From Nitrosomonas sp. (GTDB taxonomy: Bacteria > Pseudomonadota > Gammaproteobacteria > Burkholderiales > Nitrosomonadaceae), in the NCBI GenBank assembly GCA_021582535.1, contig CP091134.1, forward strand, positions 1,777,088 through 1,810,389: DNA of 33,302 bases, written 5' to 3'. The notes below the pieces were generated by a model that worked only from the letters and a program-made list of their open reading frames with translations, did not search any database and was not told where the DNA came from. This document shows, one piece after another, positions 32,705 through 33,302 of this stretch. Made by a program: the position numbers and the translations under genes. Numbering within the stretch: the first letter of the stretch is position 1; the number at the start of each line of letters is the position of its first letter.

Positions 32705-33302
32705 GGGTCTGTTGACATTTCACAAAGGTAGCCAGAGATATCCACACGCCATGGCTACCATACTTTCAAAATTTCTCTTCATCTTGTCGTATCGTGTCGA
32801 TACTGCCCGATAATGCTTTAGTCGGGCAAAAGCATTTTCCACCAAATGCCGGTATCTATATAAACTCCAATCCATATCTGCGTTACCCTTCAACGAGTTG
32901 CGCTTTCTCGGTATCACAGCTTGAACCCCTTTCTTCGTTATCTGTTCCCGTATACATTCGCTGTCATAGCCCTTGTCCGCAACAATCGCTTGCGTGTCAG
33001 GTAGTCTGCCAATCAAATCAGGCGCTACAGAACAGTCATTGATTTCTCCACCGGTGATTTCAAACTCAGCTGGTAAACCATAGCTGTCAACTACCAGGTG
33101 AATCTTGGTGGTATTGCCTGCACGGCTTTTTCCGATCGCCTGGGGTTCCTCGCTCGCTGCGCCTGCACTATGCTGGTGTGCTTTAACATAGCTGCCATCA
33201 ATAAATTCCCATTCACAATCCGGATCAATAACCAACGCCTTGAAAATCCTTAACCACTTGCTGTCTAAAGACCACGCATTGAATCTTTTGTAGATGGAAT
33301 TC
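32705..33302 (-). mobile_element. IS5-family insertion sequence, cut by the window edge
   Basis: The left end of the element as drawn (3' end of the transposase) begins at about 32705 with GGGTCTGTTGACATTTCA, preceded by CCTA; TA or CTAG is a usual target for this group. The transposase reading frame fills the rest of the window. The other end lies outside, so completeness and target duplication cannot be judged. Confidence 0.85.
32720..33302 (-). CDS. IS5-family DDE transposase (partial, 5' end outside window)
   Basis: The frame is open from the TGA at 32720-32722 to the window edge, about 193 residues. Before the first in-frame start candidate it already reads NSIYKRFNAWSLDSKWLRIF, the IS5-type segment before the catalytic core, so the gene continues beyond the edge. 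The catalytic residues are seen: D in EFIDGSYVKAHQH, D in IVADKGYDS, and E in the YRHLVENAFARLKHYR signature. The group is IS427-like, in which a -1 frameshift between two frames is common; this piece corresponds to the C-terminal two thirds. Nothing in the visible part is broken. Confidence 0.92.
   Translation of the reverse strand, partial: NSIYKRFNAWSLDSKWLRIFKALVIDPDCEWEFIDGSYVKAHQHSAGAASEEPQAIGKSRAGNTTKIHLVVDSYGLPAEFEITGGEINDCSVAPDLIGRLPDTQAIVADKGYDSECIREQITKKGVQAVIPRKRNSLKGNADMDWSLYRYRHLVENAFARLKHYRAVSTRYDKMKRNFESMVAMACGYLWLPL

Overview
The window looks like chromosomal DNA of a motile, piliated, Gram-negative betaproteobacterium, most likely of the Nitrosomonadaceae (Nitrosomonas-like). 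The pointers are three PEP-CTERM exported proteins, the purF-metZ pairing typical of Betaproteobacteria, pilT-pilU, a MotA/MotB pair, periplasmic plus cytosolic cyclophilins, and the overall feel of the protein sequences. No ammonia-oxidation or 16S gene is present, so the genus is an inference.

Layout. 1-1.4 kb: possible tail of an upstream gene, then a CheV-type chemotaxis adaptor. 1.5-6.6 kb: a gene-poor, AT-rich accessory stretch with three minus-strand PEP-CTERM genes (a HAF-repeat protein, an unknown, and a DUF4114-like protein), one exported DUF3617 protein, a decayed-looking 0.3-kb patch, and several strong inverted repeats including a good minus-strand Rho-independent terminator. 6.6-7.5 kb: a DUF2798 membrane protein and a nucleoside deaminase (minus). 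7.7-11.7 kb: an unusual 633-aa membrane protein with a glycine-zipper tail, a YbaL/Kef-type antiporter and a small unknown. 11.7-14.1 kb: an unknown on minus and an Atm1-type ABC half-transporter. 14.3-16.9 kb: motA, motB and a membrane-anchored methyltransferase. 16.9-22.5 kb: housekeeping genes cysS, two cyclophilins, metZ and purF. 22.5-22.6 kb: a MITE-like element with 17-18 bp terminal inverted repeats that fills nearly all of the purF/HDOD divergent promoter space. 22.7-27.3 kb: HDOD protein, EAL-HDOD protein, pilT, pilU. 27.5 kb: tRNA-Arg(CCU) on minus. 27.6-29.8 kb: MFS transporter, membrane-anchored Bcp-type peroxiredoxin, short DksA/TraR protein. 29.9-32.6 kb: a minus-strand four-gene run (small exported unknown, Tat-type intradiol dioxygenase, trxB, Smr protein). 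32.7 kb to the end: an IS5-family insertion sequence running off the edge.

How the genes fit together. Motility and surface behaviour recur: CheV, MotAB (flagellar stator), PilT/PilU (pilus retraction) and two HDOD/EAL-HDOD signalling proteins placed directly before pilTU. PEP-CTERM proteins imply an exosortase and exopolysaccharide system elsewhere in the genome. Thiol/redox functions (Bcp, TrxB, Atm1-type exporter, Kef-type antiporter) are spread through the window. No CRISPR array, prophage, restriction or recognisable defence cassette was found. The least explained items are the glycine-zipper membrane protein (7695-9596), the membrane methyltransferase after motB, and the hairpin/terminator pair at 6211-6324.
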